64,000 nucleotides of DNA from Corynebacterium curieae (GTDB lineage Bacteria; Actinomycetota; Actinomycetes; Mycobacteriales; Mycobacteriaceae). Positions 24,795 through 35,473 of the stretch are shown here, one piece after another. The translations under genes were made by a program, and so were the position numbers. The notes under the pieces were generated by a model. It made no database searches, had not been told where the DNA came from, and saw nothing but the letters and a program-made list of their open reading frames with translations. Position 1 is the first letter of the stretch; the number at the start of each line of letters is the position of its first letter. The stretch spans positions 44,177 to 108,176 of the forward strand of contig NZ_JAKMUU010000006.1 of the NCBI RefSeq assembly GCF_027570035.1, given 5' to 3'.

Positions 24795-26428
24795 TCCTGA
24801 TACTTAATCATTTCGCCGGATTTGAAGTCCCAGGCCTCCACTCGGACGCGGTCAGCAAAGACCTTGACCCGCAGTCCGGTGGAGGCCTCTTCCTTTTCTT
24901 TGACGATTTTCTCGTCATTATCGCCATCTGGCAGGTACTCATTGAGGATGGCACCGGTATTGACTACCGGGAAGCCGGTGCGGCCGGCCTCGCCCGTGCC
25001 GTCGTAGCGGCGGGTTCCCCACCAGTTATTCTGGCGCAGCGAGGAGTGGCTGTGGCTACTAAACCACACGATGTTGTTGTACTTATTGACCACGTTGGAT
25101 AGCGCTTCAAGGTCCTCGAAATCATTCTGGTACCACGCCGAATGGGACATCGATACCGTCTGCGGTAGCAGCGGATGGCTAAAGACCAGCGCCGGCGTGC
25201 CCTTAGCATCCCAATAGGCCAGACGCTCATCTAGCCAATCGAGCTGCTCTTTGCTGATGCGCTGGAACGGCTCCTTGCCGTGGCGCAGGATATCGGAATA
25301 GAACTCGGTATTCACCGAAATCAGTGGCACCCCGTCAACTACCTCTTCCTTCCACGGCTTATCCTGGCCGGAGTATTTGAGGAAGCGCTCCAGGTAGGTC
25401 TCAGATCCTTCCTTGCCGTACATTTCGTGGTTGCCGATGGTCCACAATTCCTTGCCCGAATCGTGCGGCTCCTCGCTGTGCGCGGCCAGGAAATCGTCCC
25501 ACTGCTCCTGCGAGCCATCGTCCACGAGGTCGCCGTTAAGCACCAGCGCCCCGGCCTTGTCCTCCATGCCATTCAACTGGCGGACCGCGTCTTTGTAGTC
25601 TTGGGGGTCGCCTTGGACGTCGGAAAGCACGTCCACGATAGCCTGCGGCGAACCTTTGAGCTCACCCAGCGGCTTGACGACGCCCACGTTGTCCACCGCC
25701 CACCACCAGTCATCATTGCCATTGTTGTAGCTGAAGCTGACCTGCATGGTCTTCGCGCCGGCCGGCACGTCCACGCCGATGGACTCGTGCTTGGAGAATA
25801 CGTCCTTGTCAAAGGCGGCGATTTCCTGAGGTTCCCCACCATCGAAGGCGACCTTCACCGTCGCGTTCTGTCCTTCCTTGCCCTGGCGGTAATGGTGGTC
25901 GAATTCCACATTCACCCGGTCCTGCCCCGCCACCGAGATGGCCGGGCTCTTCAGTCCGGCGGTCATAGAATCGCCCTCGGCCAAACGCTGCTGCTTATTG
26001 TCAATGATGGCGAAGGTGTCATGCGCCTGGGTGAAGTAGTGGCGCATATCGGTTCCGGCCGCCCAGGTCCAATGCCGCATATCGCCAAAGGTCCACCCCT
26101 TCCAACGGGCCTCGCCCGAGTCCACGCCCTGCACGTCGGTCTTCCACCCCTCCGGCGCGCGGTGGGTAAACCATGCCGGGGTATCTACCTCATCGAAGCT
26201 TTCTTGCCACAACACTCGCGAGTTGACGCCTTCGCCTTCTTCCGCTTTCGGTTGCTTGGCCTCTCCTTCAGAGGATCCCTGGGAAGAGCCATAAGAAGAG
26301 CCAAGCGACGACCCCAAAGACGTGCCAAAGGAAGATCCAGGAAGCGAAGACTGAGCCGCCGCCATGGGCGCACCCAGGACTCCGGTAAGAACTAGGACAG
26401 ATGAGAAAGCACAAAGTTTATTTTTCAT
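24782..26428 (-). CDS. Secreted metallophosphoesterase (calcineurin-like)
   Basis: The 548-residue protein has a Sec signal peptide (MKNKLCAFSSVLVLTGVL to AAAQ). Directly after it is a low-complexity run of GSSxG units (about residues 26-46). A jelly-roll-like domain follows (about 65-270), with DRVNVEFDHHYRQG and DDWWWAVDNVG, then the phosphoesterase: DVLSDVQGD, LNGDLVDDG, TIGNHEMYG, VFSHPLL and FSSHSHSSL, which are the five metal-ligand blocks. The first block has DVQ in place of DxH. ATG 26428 puts the signal peptide at the start; the frame extends 20 codons further. Substrate is unknown. It lies in a group of exported proteins. Confidence 0.87.
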   Translation of the reverse strand: MKNKLCAFSSVLVLTGVLGAPMAAAQSSLPGSSFGTSLGSSLGSSYGSSQGSSEGEAKQPKAEEGEGVNSRVLWQESFDEVDTPAWFTHRAPEGWKTDVQGVDSGEARWKGWTFGDMRHWTWAAGTDMRHYFTQAHDTFAIIDNKQQRLAEGDSMTAGLKSPAISVAGQDRVNVEFDHHYRQGKEGQNATVKVAFDGGEPQEIAAFDKDVFSKHESIGVDVPAGAKTMQVSFSYNNGNDDWWWAVDNVGVVKPLGELKGSPQAIVDVLSDVQGDPQDYKDAVRQLNGMEDKAGALVLNGDLVDDGSQEQWDDFLAAHSEEPHDSGKELWTIGNHEMYGKEGSETYLERFLKYSGQDKPWKEEVVDGVPLISVNTEFYSDILRHGKEPFQRISKEQLDWLDERLAYWDAKGTPALVFSHPLLPQTVSMSHSAWYQNDFEDLEALSNVVNKYNNIVWFSSHSHSSLRQNNWWGTRRYDGTGEAGRTGFPVVNTGAILNEYLPDGDNDEKIVKEKEEASTGLRVKVFADRVRVEAWDFKSGEMIKYQDFAR

Positions 26429-26543
26429 AACTTTATTTCTATCTGGCCTGGGCAACGAGGGGGTTACATATACGTAAACTCTTGGCAAGCACTACAAGCC
26501 TGCCAAGAGCTTTAGCGATTATTCTCCCTAGGGACCCTTCCGT

Positions 26544-27686
26544 TTAGGCGTGGCGGTCCAGCCAATCAACCACCGTATCGAGGGCCTGGTCGGCAGCCGG
26601 CTCATTAAAGACCTCGTGCTTCTGCCCCTCCCAGGTCACGTACTCCACGTCCTTGGAAGAGATGGAGTTATACCAATCCTGCGAAAAGTATGGCGGAACG
26701 ATGCCATCCTTGGTGCCGTGCATGATAAGCGTCGGTGCGCTAAAGAGGTCCGCATTGACGGCGTCATAGTTCGCAATCGCCGCCAGCTGCAGGGCGGTTC
26801 CAGCGCTGGTCTTCTGCGCGATGAGCGGGCTAGAGGCATACTCGTCCTTCACCGCTTGGCTGGTGGAGATACCATCCGTAAATGGATTAGACAGCTGAAT
26901 GCCCTTGCTCCACTCCGGCGACTGTGCACCGATCTCAGTGCGGTGCGGAATTAGGTTTTGCGCGTAGCGCGCATTGAAGCTAGTCAGCTGAGCGAGCGGT
27001 AGGCGCTCAAAGATGGTGGGATCCAGCTTCTTCTGGGTCTCAGAAATATCATCCGGAGTGATATTCTTTCCGGCCACGTTCTTGCCCGAAAGGTTCAGCG
27101 GTGCGCCACCACCATTGGTGATGATGCCATCTGCCTTGCCCGGCTCGCGAATCCCATAGGCTTCCACGGTCAGTGCACCCATCGAGTGGCCCAGCAGGAA
27201 GGTCTTTACTCCCTGATTTTCTTCCTTCGCCATGTCTACAACACGGTCGAAATCATCGAGGATGTACTGGAAATTATCGATATGCCCCATTGGTACGCTG
27301 CCGCCGGCGGATTTTCCGTGGCCGCGGTGGTCAACGCGGTAGACGTTGTAGCCTGCATCGAGCAAGCGCTTGGCGACGTAATCGTAACGCCCCGAGTGCT
27401 CCGATACACCGTGCGCCAAAACCACTGCGCCGCGGGGGTTTGCCACCTTCTGCTTCCGATAGTAGATCTTTACACCCTGACCGCGCTGACTATCGAAGTA
27501 GCCGTCCTCATCAGAAACCTGCTTGTCAGAGACGGTCGGGCGTCCCAATACATCTGGTTTCTGGTCTGCCGCTGGCGCCGGCGCCTCCTGGGCGCCCGCG
27601 CTTACTGTAAGCGTTCCGGATACCGCCACTGGTGCCGCCATGACAGCAGCCGCCGTCAAGCAAGCGGTTATATGCTTCTTTATCAT
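26544..27686 (-). CDS. Secreted alpha/beta hydrolase, monoacylglycerol-lipase-like
   Basis: The 380-residue protein has a signal peptide (MIKKHITACLTAAAVMAAPVAV...AGA) and a serine hydrolase domain. Features are AVVLAHGVSEHSGRYDYVAK (oxyanion region), YRVDHRGHGKSAGG, and the nucleophile elbow LLGHSMGALTVEAYG. The Asp lies near IMHGTKDGIVPP and the His near GQKHEVFNEP. The HG-S-EHS and RGHGxS motifs are those of monoglyceride lipase/lysophospholipase (Hydrolase_4). ATG 27686 has AGGAG upstream. Export fits lipid turnover in the envelope or use of host skin lipids (inference). Confidence 0.9.
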   Translation of the reverse strand: MIKKHITACLTAAAVMAAPVAVSGTLTVSAGAQEAPAPAADQKPDVLGRPTVSDKQVSDEDGYFDSQRGQGVKIYYRKQKVANPRGAVVLAHGVSEHSGRYDYVAKRLLDAGYNVYRVDHRGHGKSAGGSVPMGHIDNFQYILDDFDRVVDMAKEENQGVKTFLLGHSMGALTVEAYGIREPGKADGIITNGGGAPLNLSGKNVAGKNITPDDISETQKKLDPTIFERLPLAQLTSFNARYAQNLIPHRTEIGAQSPEWSKGIQLSNPFTDGISTSQAVKDEYASSPLIAQKTSAGTALQLAAIANYDAVNADLFSAPTLIMHGTKDGIVPPYFSQDWYNSISSKDVEYVTWEGQKHEVFNEPAADQALDTVVDWLDRHA

Positions 27687-27903
27687 CACCGTCTCCTCTT
27701 GGTGTTGTAGCTCATATTGTTTTCCCAGATGAGATTGAGATAACAGTGATGCTAAATACGCGACGGCATAGAGCACAAATAACTTTCAATAATGTCACCT
27801 ACGGTTCCGTAAAATAACCGCACGGAAACAGACTTTTAGAAAGAACAAATCCTGCCGAAACTATTTCCCAAATCCACCCCCACTATTCCTCCTAATACAA
27901 AAA

Positions 27904-27934
27904 GCGGGAAACTCGGAGTTTCCGAGTTTCCCGC
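27904..27934 (-). terminator. Strong terminator of ppk2
   Basis: GCGGGAAACTCGGA (27904-27917) and TCCGAGTTTCCCGC (27921-27934) form a perfect 14-bp stem with a 3-base loop. On the minus strand it is followed by TTTTTG. It lies 27 bases after the ppk2 stop. Confidence 0.9.
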
Positions 27935-27961
27935 CTACGGGTTAACTAATTCAGCTCAAGC

Positions 27962-28861
27962 CTAGTCACCAATCTGGTCGCGACCACGCTTAACAATGTT
28001 CTCGTCAACCTCGCCTACCAGCTCGTGGTCCTTGTTCGTGTACTCGAACTTGGACAGGACATAGCGCATCGCATTAATACGGGCACGCTTCTTGTCATTG
28101 GACTTAATGGTAATCCACGGCGATTCTTCCGTATCGGTGTAACGGAACTGCTCTTCCTTCGCACGGGTGTAGTCATCCCACTTATCCAGCGAGGCCAAGT
28201 CCATCGGGGACAACTTCCACTGGCGCACTGGGTCAATCTGGCGAATAGCGAAGCGGGTGCGCTGCTCCTTACGGGTAACCGAGAACCACAGCTTGGTCAA
28301 AGAGATACCCGAGCCGAGAATCATATTCTCCAGCATCGGAACCTCGCGAAGGAACTCCGCGTGCTGGCTTTCGGTACAAAAGCCCATAACTCGCTCCACG
28401 CCGGAGCGGTTGTACCAAGAGCGGTCAAAGAAGACGATTTCGCCACCGGCCGGGAAATGCTCGATATAGCGCTGGAAGTACCACGAGGTGGACTCACGCG
28501 GCGACGGCTTTTCCAGTGCCACGGTGCGGGCACCGCGCGGGTTCAGATGCTCGTTAAAGCGCTTAATAGTGCCACCCTTACCGGCTGCGTCGCGCCCTTC
28601 AAAGATAATAATGTGGCGCTGGCCAGTTTCCTTGGTCCAGTTCTGCCACTTCAGCAATTCAATCTGCAGCGCGCGCTTAACGGACTCGTACTCATCGCGA
28701 GTCATACGCTCATCGTAGGGGTAATTTTCACGCCAAGTCTGAACCGGGGAACCATCCGGCATGATCAGCGAAGGATCATCCTCGTCGGTTCCGTCGACGA
28801 CGTAGCCGTCAGTTTTTGCCAGGTCAATCTCGGGAAGGTCGTCGTCTTTAATATCAGCCAT
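27962..28861 (-). CDS. ppk2: Polyphosphate kinase 2
   Basis: The 299-residue cytosolic P-loop enzyme transfers phosphate between polyphosphate and nucleotides, mainly making GTP/ATP from polyphosphate. Walker A is FEGRDAAGKGGTIKRFNEHL. The PPK2 lid and Walker B motifs are RTVALEKPSPRESTSWYFQR and GGEIVFFDRSWYNRSGVERVMGFC. The length and single domain fit class I PPK2. The neighbouring porA-porH pair follows the C. glutamicum order. Own terminator downstream. Confidence 0.94.
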   Translation of the reverse strand: MADIKDDDLPEIDLAKTDGYVVDGTDEDDPSLIMPDGSPVQTWRENYPYDERMTRDEYESVKRALQIELLKWQNWTKETGQRHIIIFEGRDAAGKGGTIKRFNEHLNPRGARTVALEKPSPRESTSWYFQRYIEHFPAGGEIVFFDRSWYNRSGVERVMGFCTESQHAEFLREVPMLENMILGSGISLTKLWFSVTRKEQRTRFAIRQIDPVRQWKLSPMDLASLDKWDDYTRAKEEQFRYTDTEESPWITIKSNDKKRARINAMRYVLSKFEYTNKDHELVGEVDENIVKRGRDQIGD

Positions 28862-28947
28862 GCATTTAGTGTAACCCGAATGTAGACGGCAAGCGCGCTA
28901 AACTTTCGCAGTTACCCCTTCTCTCGAAACAGCAAACAAAACAAAAA

Positions 28948-28974
28948 GAAGGCCTACCGAAACGGTAGGCCTTC
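28948..28974 (-). terminator. Terminator of the porH-porA transcript
   Basis: GAAGGCCTACCG (28948-28959) and CGGTAGGCCTTC (28963-28974) pair perfectly with an AAA loop. TTTTTG follows on the minus strand. It lies 42 bases after the porA stop codon. Confidence 0.9.
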
Positions 28975-29015
28975 TTACTTCAGTAAGCTTTAAAGCTCAG
29001 AACTGAAGGATGTTC

Positions 29016-29150
29016 TTATGCGAACATGCCGATCAGCTGGGAAGCACCCTTAGCAACCTCGGTCAGCGGCTCAATGAGGGTGTAAGCAGCATTGAACAGG
29101 CCACCGAAGATGTCGAAAGCAAAGTTCAGGGTAGAGGAAAGGTTCTCCAT
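29016..29150 (-). CDS. porA: PorA-like mycomembrane channel protein (44 aa)
   Basis: Translation gives a 44-residue protein that begins MENLSSTLNFAFDIFGG and ends GASQLIGMFA. An AGGAG ribosome site lies 8 bases upstream. It has no signal peptide and is an acidic, amphipathic helix, as in C. glutamicum PorA (45 aa), which forms a hetero-oligomeric outer-membrane channel with PorH after O-mycoloylation of a serine. The Ser pair at 5-6 is a candidate acylation site (inference). The gene follows porH by 35 bases, lies between ppk2 and groEL as in C. glutamicum, and has its own terminator. Assignment rests on size, position and character; sequence similarity is low. Confidence 0.82.
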   Translation of the reverse strand: MENLSSTLNFAFDIFGGLFNAAYTLIEPLTEVAKGASQLIGMFA

Positions 29151-29185
29151 TTTAGTGTCTCCTTAGAAAATTAGAGCTGGTTGAA

Positions 29186-29359
29186 TTAGTTGGAGCTGAG
29201 TGCCGGAAGGGCTGCGTCGACTACCTCAAGGGAGGTCTTGAAAGAGTCGAAAGCATTAGCAATGCCAACCCAGTTGGACAGACCCTCGACAACCTTGTGC
29301 CAGCCTTCCCAGGTGTTAACGAAGTTGTCCAGGTGCATCTGGATGGTGGAGAGATCCAT
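29186..29359 (-). CDS. porH: PorH-like mycomembrane channel protein (57 aa)
   Basis: Translation from ATG 29359 gives 57 residues, starting MDLSTIQMHLDNFVNTW and ending LPALSSN. The C. glutamicum PorH is also 57 aa and starts MDLS. There is no signal peptide. It is acidic and amphipathic, with aromatic residues (Trp17, 20, 30) along one face. TAGGAG precedes the start. The C-terminal Ser55-Ser56 lies where PorH is O-mycoloylated. It is coexpressed with porA and preceded by a 669-base non-coding region. Function: half of the PorA/PorH channel for small solutes and cations in the mycolate outer membrane. Confidence 0.85.
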   Translation of the reverse strand: MDLSTIQMHLDNFVNTWEGWHKVVEGLSNWVGIANAFDSFKTSLEVVDAALPALSSN

Positions 29360-30028
29360 GTTTGAACTCCTAAAATAGATCCGAAGCTATCTTGCCCCGG
29401 AGGGGTTTGCAGTTTGCAGACACCCTCAGTGGGCGTCACAAGAGATATTTTGGCACAAGTTTGAACGAAATCAAGTCAAATTTGCATAGATGTCCCTACA
29501 CGCAGGCAACTTGATAAGGATAAGTTTATGACTTATAGCAGTCATTAGAAACTTTTTATCTTAATTGAAAGCCTGCTGAACTGGGCTTTTATGTCACGCT
29601 TTAAATAGTTGGACTAAATAAGACTTAACACTGTAACGCTTTCCGGTGTAACGAACGATAGGTAGGCGCAAAACCCGCTCTCTGAGAGCGAAAAACTTTT
29701 TTAGATTGCGCCCCTTCAGTTACCCCTATACGGGGTCAATGGGGCACATGGTTCGCGTGTTAAAAGCTGGGGCGGCGATTGGCGCGCCATTTTCCACAGC
29801 GGATTGCCTGAGTTTTCTTTGCACTACGGCCTAAATCGAAACCGTCTATGACGAGCAATTTCGGAAAATCTATCCGTGAAGACGCAGCGCCCACATATCG
29901 CATTGGTTAAGCAAAGTGCTGCAGACACGCCGAAACACCCCGTTTCATGCGCTCTAAAGCACAGAAACGGGGCGCTCAAGCTTATTCGCCAAGCCCGTTG
30001 TTACGGGTGGCCAATGGGCGTATAGCGT
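29360..30028. other. 669-bp non-coding region upstream of porH
   Basis: No convincing gene is present on either strand. The part 29440-29660 is clearly more AT-rich than the flanks and probably holds the porH promoter. It contains a direct repeat TGTAACG at 29632-29638 and 29647-29653 (period 15), a CGCTCT-ctg-AGAGCG hairpin (29676-29690) followed by AAAAACTTTTTT, and the hairpin after groEL. A small RNA or long porin leader is possible but not shown. Confidence 0.6.
29938..29972 (-). terminator. Hairpin downstream of groEL
   Basis: CCCCGTTTC (29938-29946) pairs with GAAACGGGG (29964-29972), with an inner TGC/GCA. It lies 57 bases after the groEL stop. No T-run follows on the minus strand, so the terminator call is moderate. 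Confidence 0.5.
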
Positions 30029-31768
<1,740 letters not shown>

Positions 31769-31792
31769 TCAACCACAACGATGTAGATTTAT

Positions 31793-31819
31793 CTAGCACT
31801 CATACTGTGCGAGTGCTAA
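31793..31819 (-). promoter_or_regulatory. CIRCE element (HrcA operator) of groEL
   Basis: On the minus strand the sequence is TTAGCACTC-N9-GAGTGCTAG, one base from the CIRCE consensus TTAGCACTC-N9-GAGTGCTAA. It is 118-144 bases upstream of the groEL start. HrcA binds it and releases on heat shock. Confidence 0.95.
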
Positions 31820-31858
31820 CGACCATTCTGGCACTCTCCCACCGTGACTGCAAGAAAA

Positions 31859-31885
31859 AATGGCGCCCCGCGAAGGGACGCCATT
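31859..31885 (-). terminator. Terminator of the OPT transporter gene
   Basis: AATGGCG (31859-31865) and CGCCATT (31879-31885) enclose a CCC/GGG inner stem with one mismatch. TTTTTTCTTG follows on the minus strand. It lies just after the stop codon at 31908. Confidence 0.85.
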
Positions 31886-31907
31886 ATATTAAGGAATGGA
31901 TCAGGAA

Positions 31908-33878
31908 CTAAGCGCTTTTCACCGTGCGCTTGGTCCAGCGGTAGATGAACGTCAGCGCGACGATAAAGAGGATCACGCCGACGATGGTGGCAGACGTGCC
32001 GCCCTCGAAGATCTCTAGCGGGCTATCGCCGCCGGCAGCGGCGATGATGCCGGCATTGACCACACCAAAGAGGGACTCGCCCACGATAAGGCCGGTGGCC
32101 AAGAGGGTGCCCATGCGCTTGGCAAATTCCGGACGGGATTGCTTAGCAGCCCACTTGTCATAGAAAGTGCCCAAGATGGCGCCAATTGGAATGACGATGG
32201 TCAGCGCGGCTGGCAGGTACATTCCCATGCCTACCGCCAGCGGCGAGAGCGAGTACTTATCGGTAAATTTGCGCAGCAATTCGTCAACAATAATTAAGAC
32301 AGCGCCGATGGCCATGCCGATAAAGATGAGGTTCCAGTCCAGCGAGCTATCGAAGATGCCGGAGGCAACGGAAGACATCAGGGCGGCCTGCGGGGCTGCC
32401 AGGGCGTCTTCGCCGGCGCCCTCCATGCCTTGGAAACCGAAGCCGTTGAGCATAACCTGCAGAATCGGCGGGATGACCAAGGAGCCAAAGACCACGCCGA
32501 TAATGAGGGCGACCTGCTGCTTCCACGGGGTGGCGCCAACGAGCTGACCGGTTTTGAGATCCTGCAGGTTGTCATTGGAAATGGTGGCGATGCCAAAGAC
32601 AATGGCCGCAGTAAAGAGCGTGTAGGCCACCAAGGAGAGCGGATCCGCGGTGGTGCCGCGGGTGACGGCGGCGATGAGCAGCGAGGCGGCGAGCACGGCG
32701 ATGATGCCGATGGAGGAAATCGGCGAGTTAGATGCGCCAATGAGGCCGGCCATATAGCCGCAAACGGAGGCAATAATCAGGCCTACCAGCAGGGTAAAGA
32801 GAACCGAAACGGTAATGAGCACAGCCATGTGCTCGTGGATATCGGTTCCGCGTACGAAGTCCCACAGCAGCAAGGCAATCGGCACCATGGACGCCACGAT
32901 GGTGGTAACTACGTACGGGAACGGAATATCGCGCTCGGTCACATCCACTTCGGAACCGGCCTTGCGGGCGCGCGAGGTTGCCAAGGACTGGCGGATGCCC
33001 ACAGCAATGGGGCCTGCAATCTTCAGCAGCGTCCAGATAGCGGCAATGGCCATGGTGCCCACGCCGATGAAGCGGATGTCATCGGAGAAGGTGGTATCGA
33101 CGACGTCGGCAAGCGCAGCGGCGCCCGAAACATCGCCGGCGGTGAAAATGGGCAACAAGATGAAGTAAGAAATCACCACGCCAACCAGCATCGCAATGCC
33201 TACCGGCAGGCCGACCAAGTGGCCCACACCAATGAGGGCCGTGGACAGGCTGGTACCCAGGGTGGTCGCGCCGGCGCCCAGCTTGAAATACGCGGAAGCC
33301 TCAGAAGCGGCAGCCTTCATCGCCGCCAGCAGCGCCATTACGGCCGAGGTAATGCCGCCGGCGACGATGACGCGCAGGCCCTTGGCATTTTCCTCATGGC
33401 TCGCGCCATCGGCGTTCTCGTCGCCTACCTTGAGGACCTCGGCCGCGGCCACGCCTTCTGGGTACGGCAGATCGGAGCCGGTGACTAGGGCACGGCGCAG
33501 CGGGATGGAGTACATCACACCGAGTACGCCGCCGATAACGCACACGCCGGCCGTCTGCAGGAAGCCAAAGCCCTGCCAATAGCCCACCATGACCAGGCCT
33601 GGGAGGACGAAGATGATGGCGGACAAGGTACCCGCGGCAGAGGCAATAGTCTGGACAATATTGTTTTCTTTAACGTTATGACCCTTGAACCGGCGCAGCA
33701 CCGCCATGGAAATCACGGCGGCCGGGATGGAGGTAGCAAAGGTCAAGCCCACCTTCAGCCCCAAGTAGACGTTGGCGGCGGTAAAAATGAGGGTGATCAG
33801 GCCACCGATAATGACGCCGCGCAGGGTTAGCTCGGGCAGGGTGGCTTTGGAACCTGCGGCGGATGATGCGTTCGCCAT
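31908..33878 (-). CDS. OPT-family oligopeptide transporter
   Basis: The 656-residue protein has about 15 transmembrane helices. The OPT start is LTLRGVIIGGLITLIFTAANVYLGLKVGLTFATSIPAAV (helices 1-2), and later GTLSAIIFVLPGLVMVGYW, SIPLRRALVTGSDLPYPEG and KTGQLVGATPWKQQ are typical of the bacterial OPT/YSL branch. Such proteins import oligopeptides, or iron chelates in some bacteria, with protons. The substrate is not determined. It is divergent from an M20 dipeptidase, which supports peptide uptake and cleavage as a unit. Confidence 0.92.
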   Translation of the reverse strand: MANASSAAGSKATLPELTLRGVIIGGLITLIFTAANVYLGLKVGLTFATSIPAAVISMAVLRRFKGHNVKENNIVQTIASAAGTLSAIIFVLPGLVMVGYWQGFGFLQTAGVCVIGGVLGVMYSIPLRRALVTGSDLPYPEGVAAAEVLKVGDENADGASHEENAKGLRVIVAGGITSAVMALLAAMKAAASEASAYFKLGAGATTLGTSLSTALIGVGHLVGLPVGIAMLVGVVISYFILLPIFTAGDVSGAAALADVVDTTFSDDIRFIGVGTMAIAAIWTLLKIAGPIAVGIRQSLATSRARKAGSEVDVTERDIPFPYVVTTIVASMVPIALLLWDFVRGTDIHEHMAVLITVSVLFTLLVGLIIASVCGYMAGLIGASNSPISSIGIIAVLAASLLIAAVTRGTTADPLSLVAYTLFTAAIVFGIATISNDNLQDLKTGQLVGATPWKQQVALIIGVVFGSLVIPPILQVMLNGFGFQGMEGAGEDALAAPQAALMSSVASGIFDSSLDWNLIFIGMAIGAVLIIVDELLRKFTDKYSLSPLAVGMGMYLPAALTIVIPIGAILGTFYDKWAAKQSRPEFAKRMGTLLATGLIVGESLFGVVNAGIIAAAGGDSPLEIFEGGTSATIVGVILFIVALTFIYRWTKRTVKSA

Positions 33879-34105
33879 GCCAGGTCCTTTCTATTCTCGG
33901 CTATGAAAGTTTCTTGTCTCACCCCGCGTAGCAAGCCGCAGCCAGCAACGCCCGTTTCGCCCGCTTCACCCCGGTTTAAGTTCCGGTTTATATCCGAACG
34001 GGCAGAATCCGCACAGGGTGGAATGAATAAATTTTAGTTCACCACCCCGGTGTTTTCCTATTCCGGTTGCTCTATAGCTTGGGGCAGGCGGGTACCGTAG
34101 AGGGC
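33879..34105. promoter_or_regulatory. Divergent promoter region between OPT transporter and dipeptidase
   Basis: This 227-bp spacer serves both genes. It contains a short direct repeat CCGGTTTA at 33971-33978 and 33983-33990 (period 12). A -10-like TATAGC lies at 34073-34078 for the dipeptidase. No other elements are recognised. Confidence 0.4.
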
Positions 34106-35473
34106 ATGACTGCACTTAATGAAAGTATCCGCAACGATCGCGAGACCATCTTCCGCCAGCTCAGCGAGCTGGTAGCCTTCAACTCCGTCCACAACGAGGA
34201 GGGCTTGGAAGACCAGACCAAAGGCGCTAGCCAGTGGGTAAAATCCGCGCTGGAAGAGTCCGGCGTGAGCGTGGAGACCATCACCACGGCCGATGGCTCC
34301 ACCGCCATCTTGGGCGAGCGCAAGGGCGACGAAGGCGCCAAGACCGTTCTACTTTACTCCCACTATGACGTGGTGCCGGCCGGCAACCGCGAGGCCTGGG
34401 AGTCTGATCCCTTTACCCTTAGCGAGCGCCAAGCCGCAGATGGTTCCACCCGCTGGTACGGCCGCGGCGCCGCCGATTGCAAGGGCAATGTAGTCATGCA
34501 CTTGGCGGCCCTGCGCGCGGTGGACAATAATGGCGGCGCCAAGGTTAATCTGAAGTACCTCATCGAAGGCTCCGAGGAGCGCGGAGGCGAGGGCCTATCC
34601 CAGCTCATTAAGGATCGCCCAGAGCTTTTTGCGGCCGACGCCATCCTCATCGCCGATGCCGGCAACTCCGCCGTGGGCCAGCCCACCTTGACCACCTGCC
34701 TACGCGGCGGCGCACAGATTGGCGTGCAGGTTGATACGCTGGCCTCCGCCGTTCACTCCGGCCAATTCGGCGGCGCGGCACCGGATGCCGCCAAGGCACT
34801 GATGCGCGCGATTGATTCCCTCTCCGATGAATACGGCCGCACCGTTATCGATGGCGTAGATACCACCGCTGAATGGTCCGGCCAGGAGTACTCGGCCGAG
34901 GCTTTCCGCGCCGATGCCCAGCTGCTGGAGGGCACCAAGATCATGGGCGAGGAGGATCCCGCCGGCGCCACCCCAGTGGCCAATATCGTCTGGTCCCGCC
35001 CGGCTATTACGGTCACCGGCTTTACCTCCACCCCGGTTTCGGAGGCGGTCAACGCCGTGCCTGCCACCGCTTCCGCCCAGCTCAACCTGCGCGTTCCAGC
35101 AGGCGCCGATGCCGCTGCAATTGCCGACGCCGTCTGTGAGCACCTACGCGCCCACACCCCATGGGGCGCACACGTGAAGGCCGAGGTGCTGGAATCCAAC
35201 GCCGGCTTTGCCACCGATCCCGAAAAGCCTGCCGCTGCCCTGCTGGGCGAGTGCCTGTCTGAGGCTTATGGCAAGGAAACGGCCGCACAGGGCATGGGCG
35301 GATCCATTCCGCTGACCACCGAGCTACAAGAAGCCCACCCGAACGCGGAGATCGCCCTCTACGGCGTGGAAGAGCCCAAGTGCACCATCCACTCCGCCAA
35401 CGAGTCCGTGGATCCCACGGAGATCGAGAATATCGCCGCCGCCGAGGCGCTCTTCCTGCAGCGCTACGCCTAA
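34106..35473 (+). CDS. M20-family metallodipeptidase
   Basis: The 455-residue cytosolic zinc peptidase has metal-site blocks LLYSHYDVVPAG, WYGRGAADCKGN (first and bridging ligands), EGSEERGGEG (catalytic Glu and ligand) and the late IHSANESVD His. A lid/dimer domain lies in the centre (VGQPTLTTCLRGGAQIGV). The M20 dipeptidases of this group cleave dipeptides. ATG 34106 is used because the frame from 34067 includes the promoter-like TATAGC and adds no homology. It is divergent from the OPT transporter. Confidence 0.92.
   Translation: MTALNESIRNDRETIFRQLSELVAFNSVHNEEGLEDQTKGASQWVKSALEESGVSVETITTADGSTAILGERKGDEGAKTVLLYSHYDVVPAGNREAWESDPFTLSERQAADGSTRWYGRGAADCKGNVVMHLAALRAVDNNGGAKVNLKYLIEGSEERGGEGLSQLIKDRPELFAADAILIADAGNSAVGQPTLTTCLRGGAQIGVQVDTLASAVHSGQFGGAAPDAAKALMRAIDSLSDEYGRTVIDGVDTTAEWSGQEYSAEAFRADAQLLEGTKIMGEEDPAGATPVANIVWSRPAITVTGFTSTPVSEAVNAVPATASAQLNLRVPAGADAAAIADAVCEHLRAHTPWGAHVKAEVLESNAGFATDPEKPAAALLGECLSEAYGKETAAQGMGGSIPLTTELQEAHPNAEIALYGVEEPKCTIHSANESVDPTEIENIAAAEALFLQRYA

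Noticed and set aside
25280..26395. 371-codon open frame antisense to the metallophosphoesterase
   Set aside because: The sense gene has a signal peptide and the phosphoesterase motif blocks; the antisense frame is a shadow.
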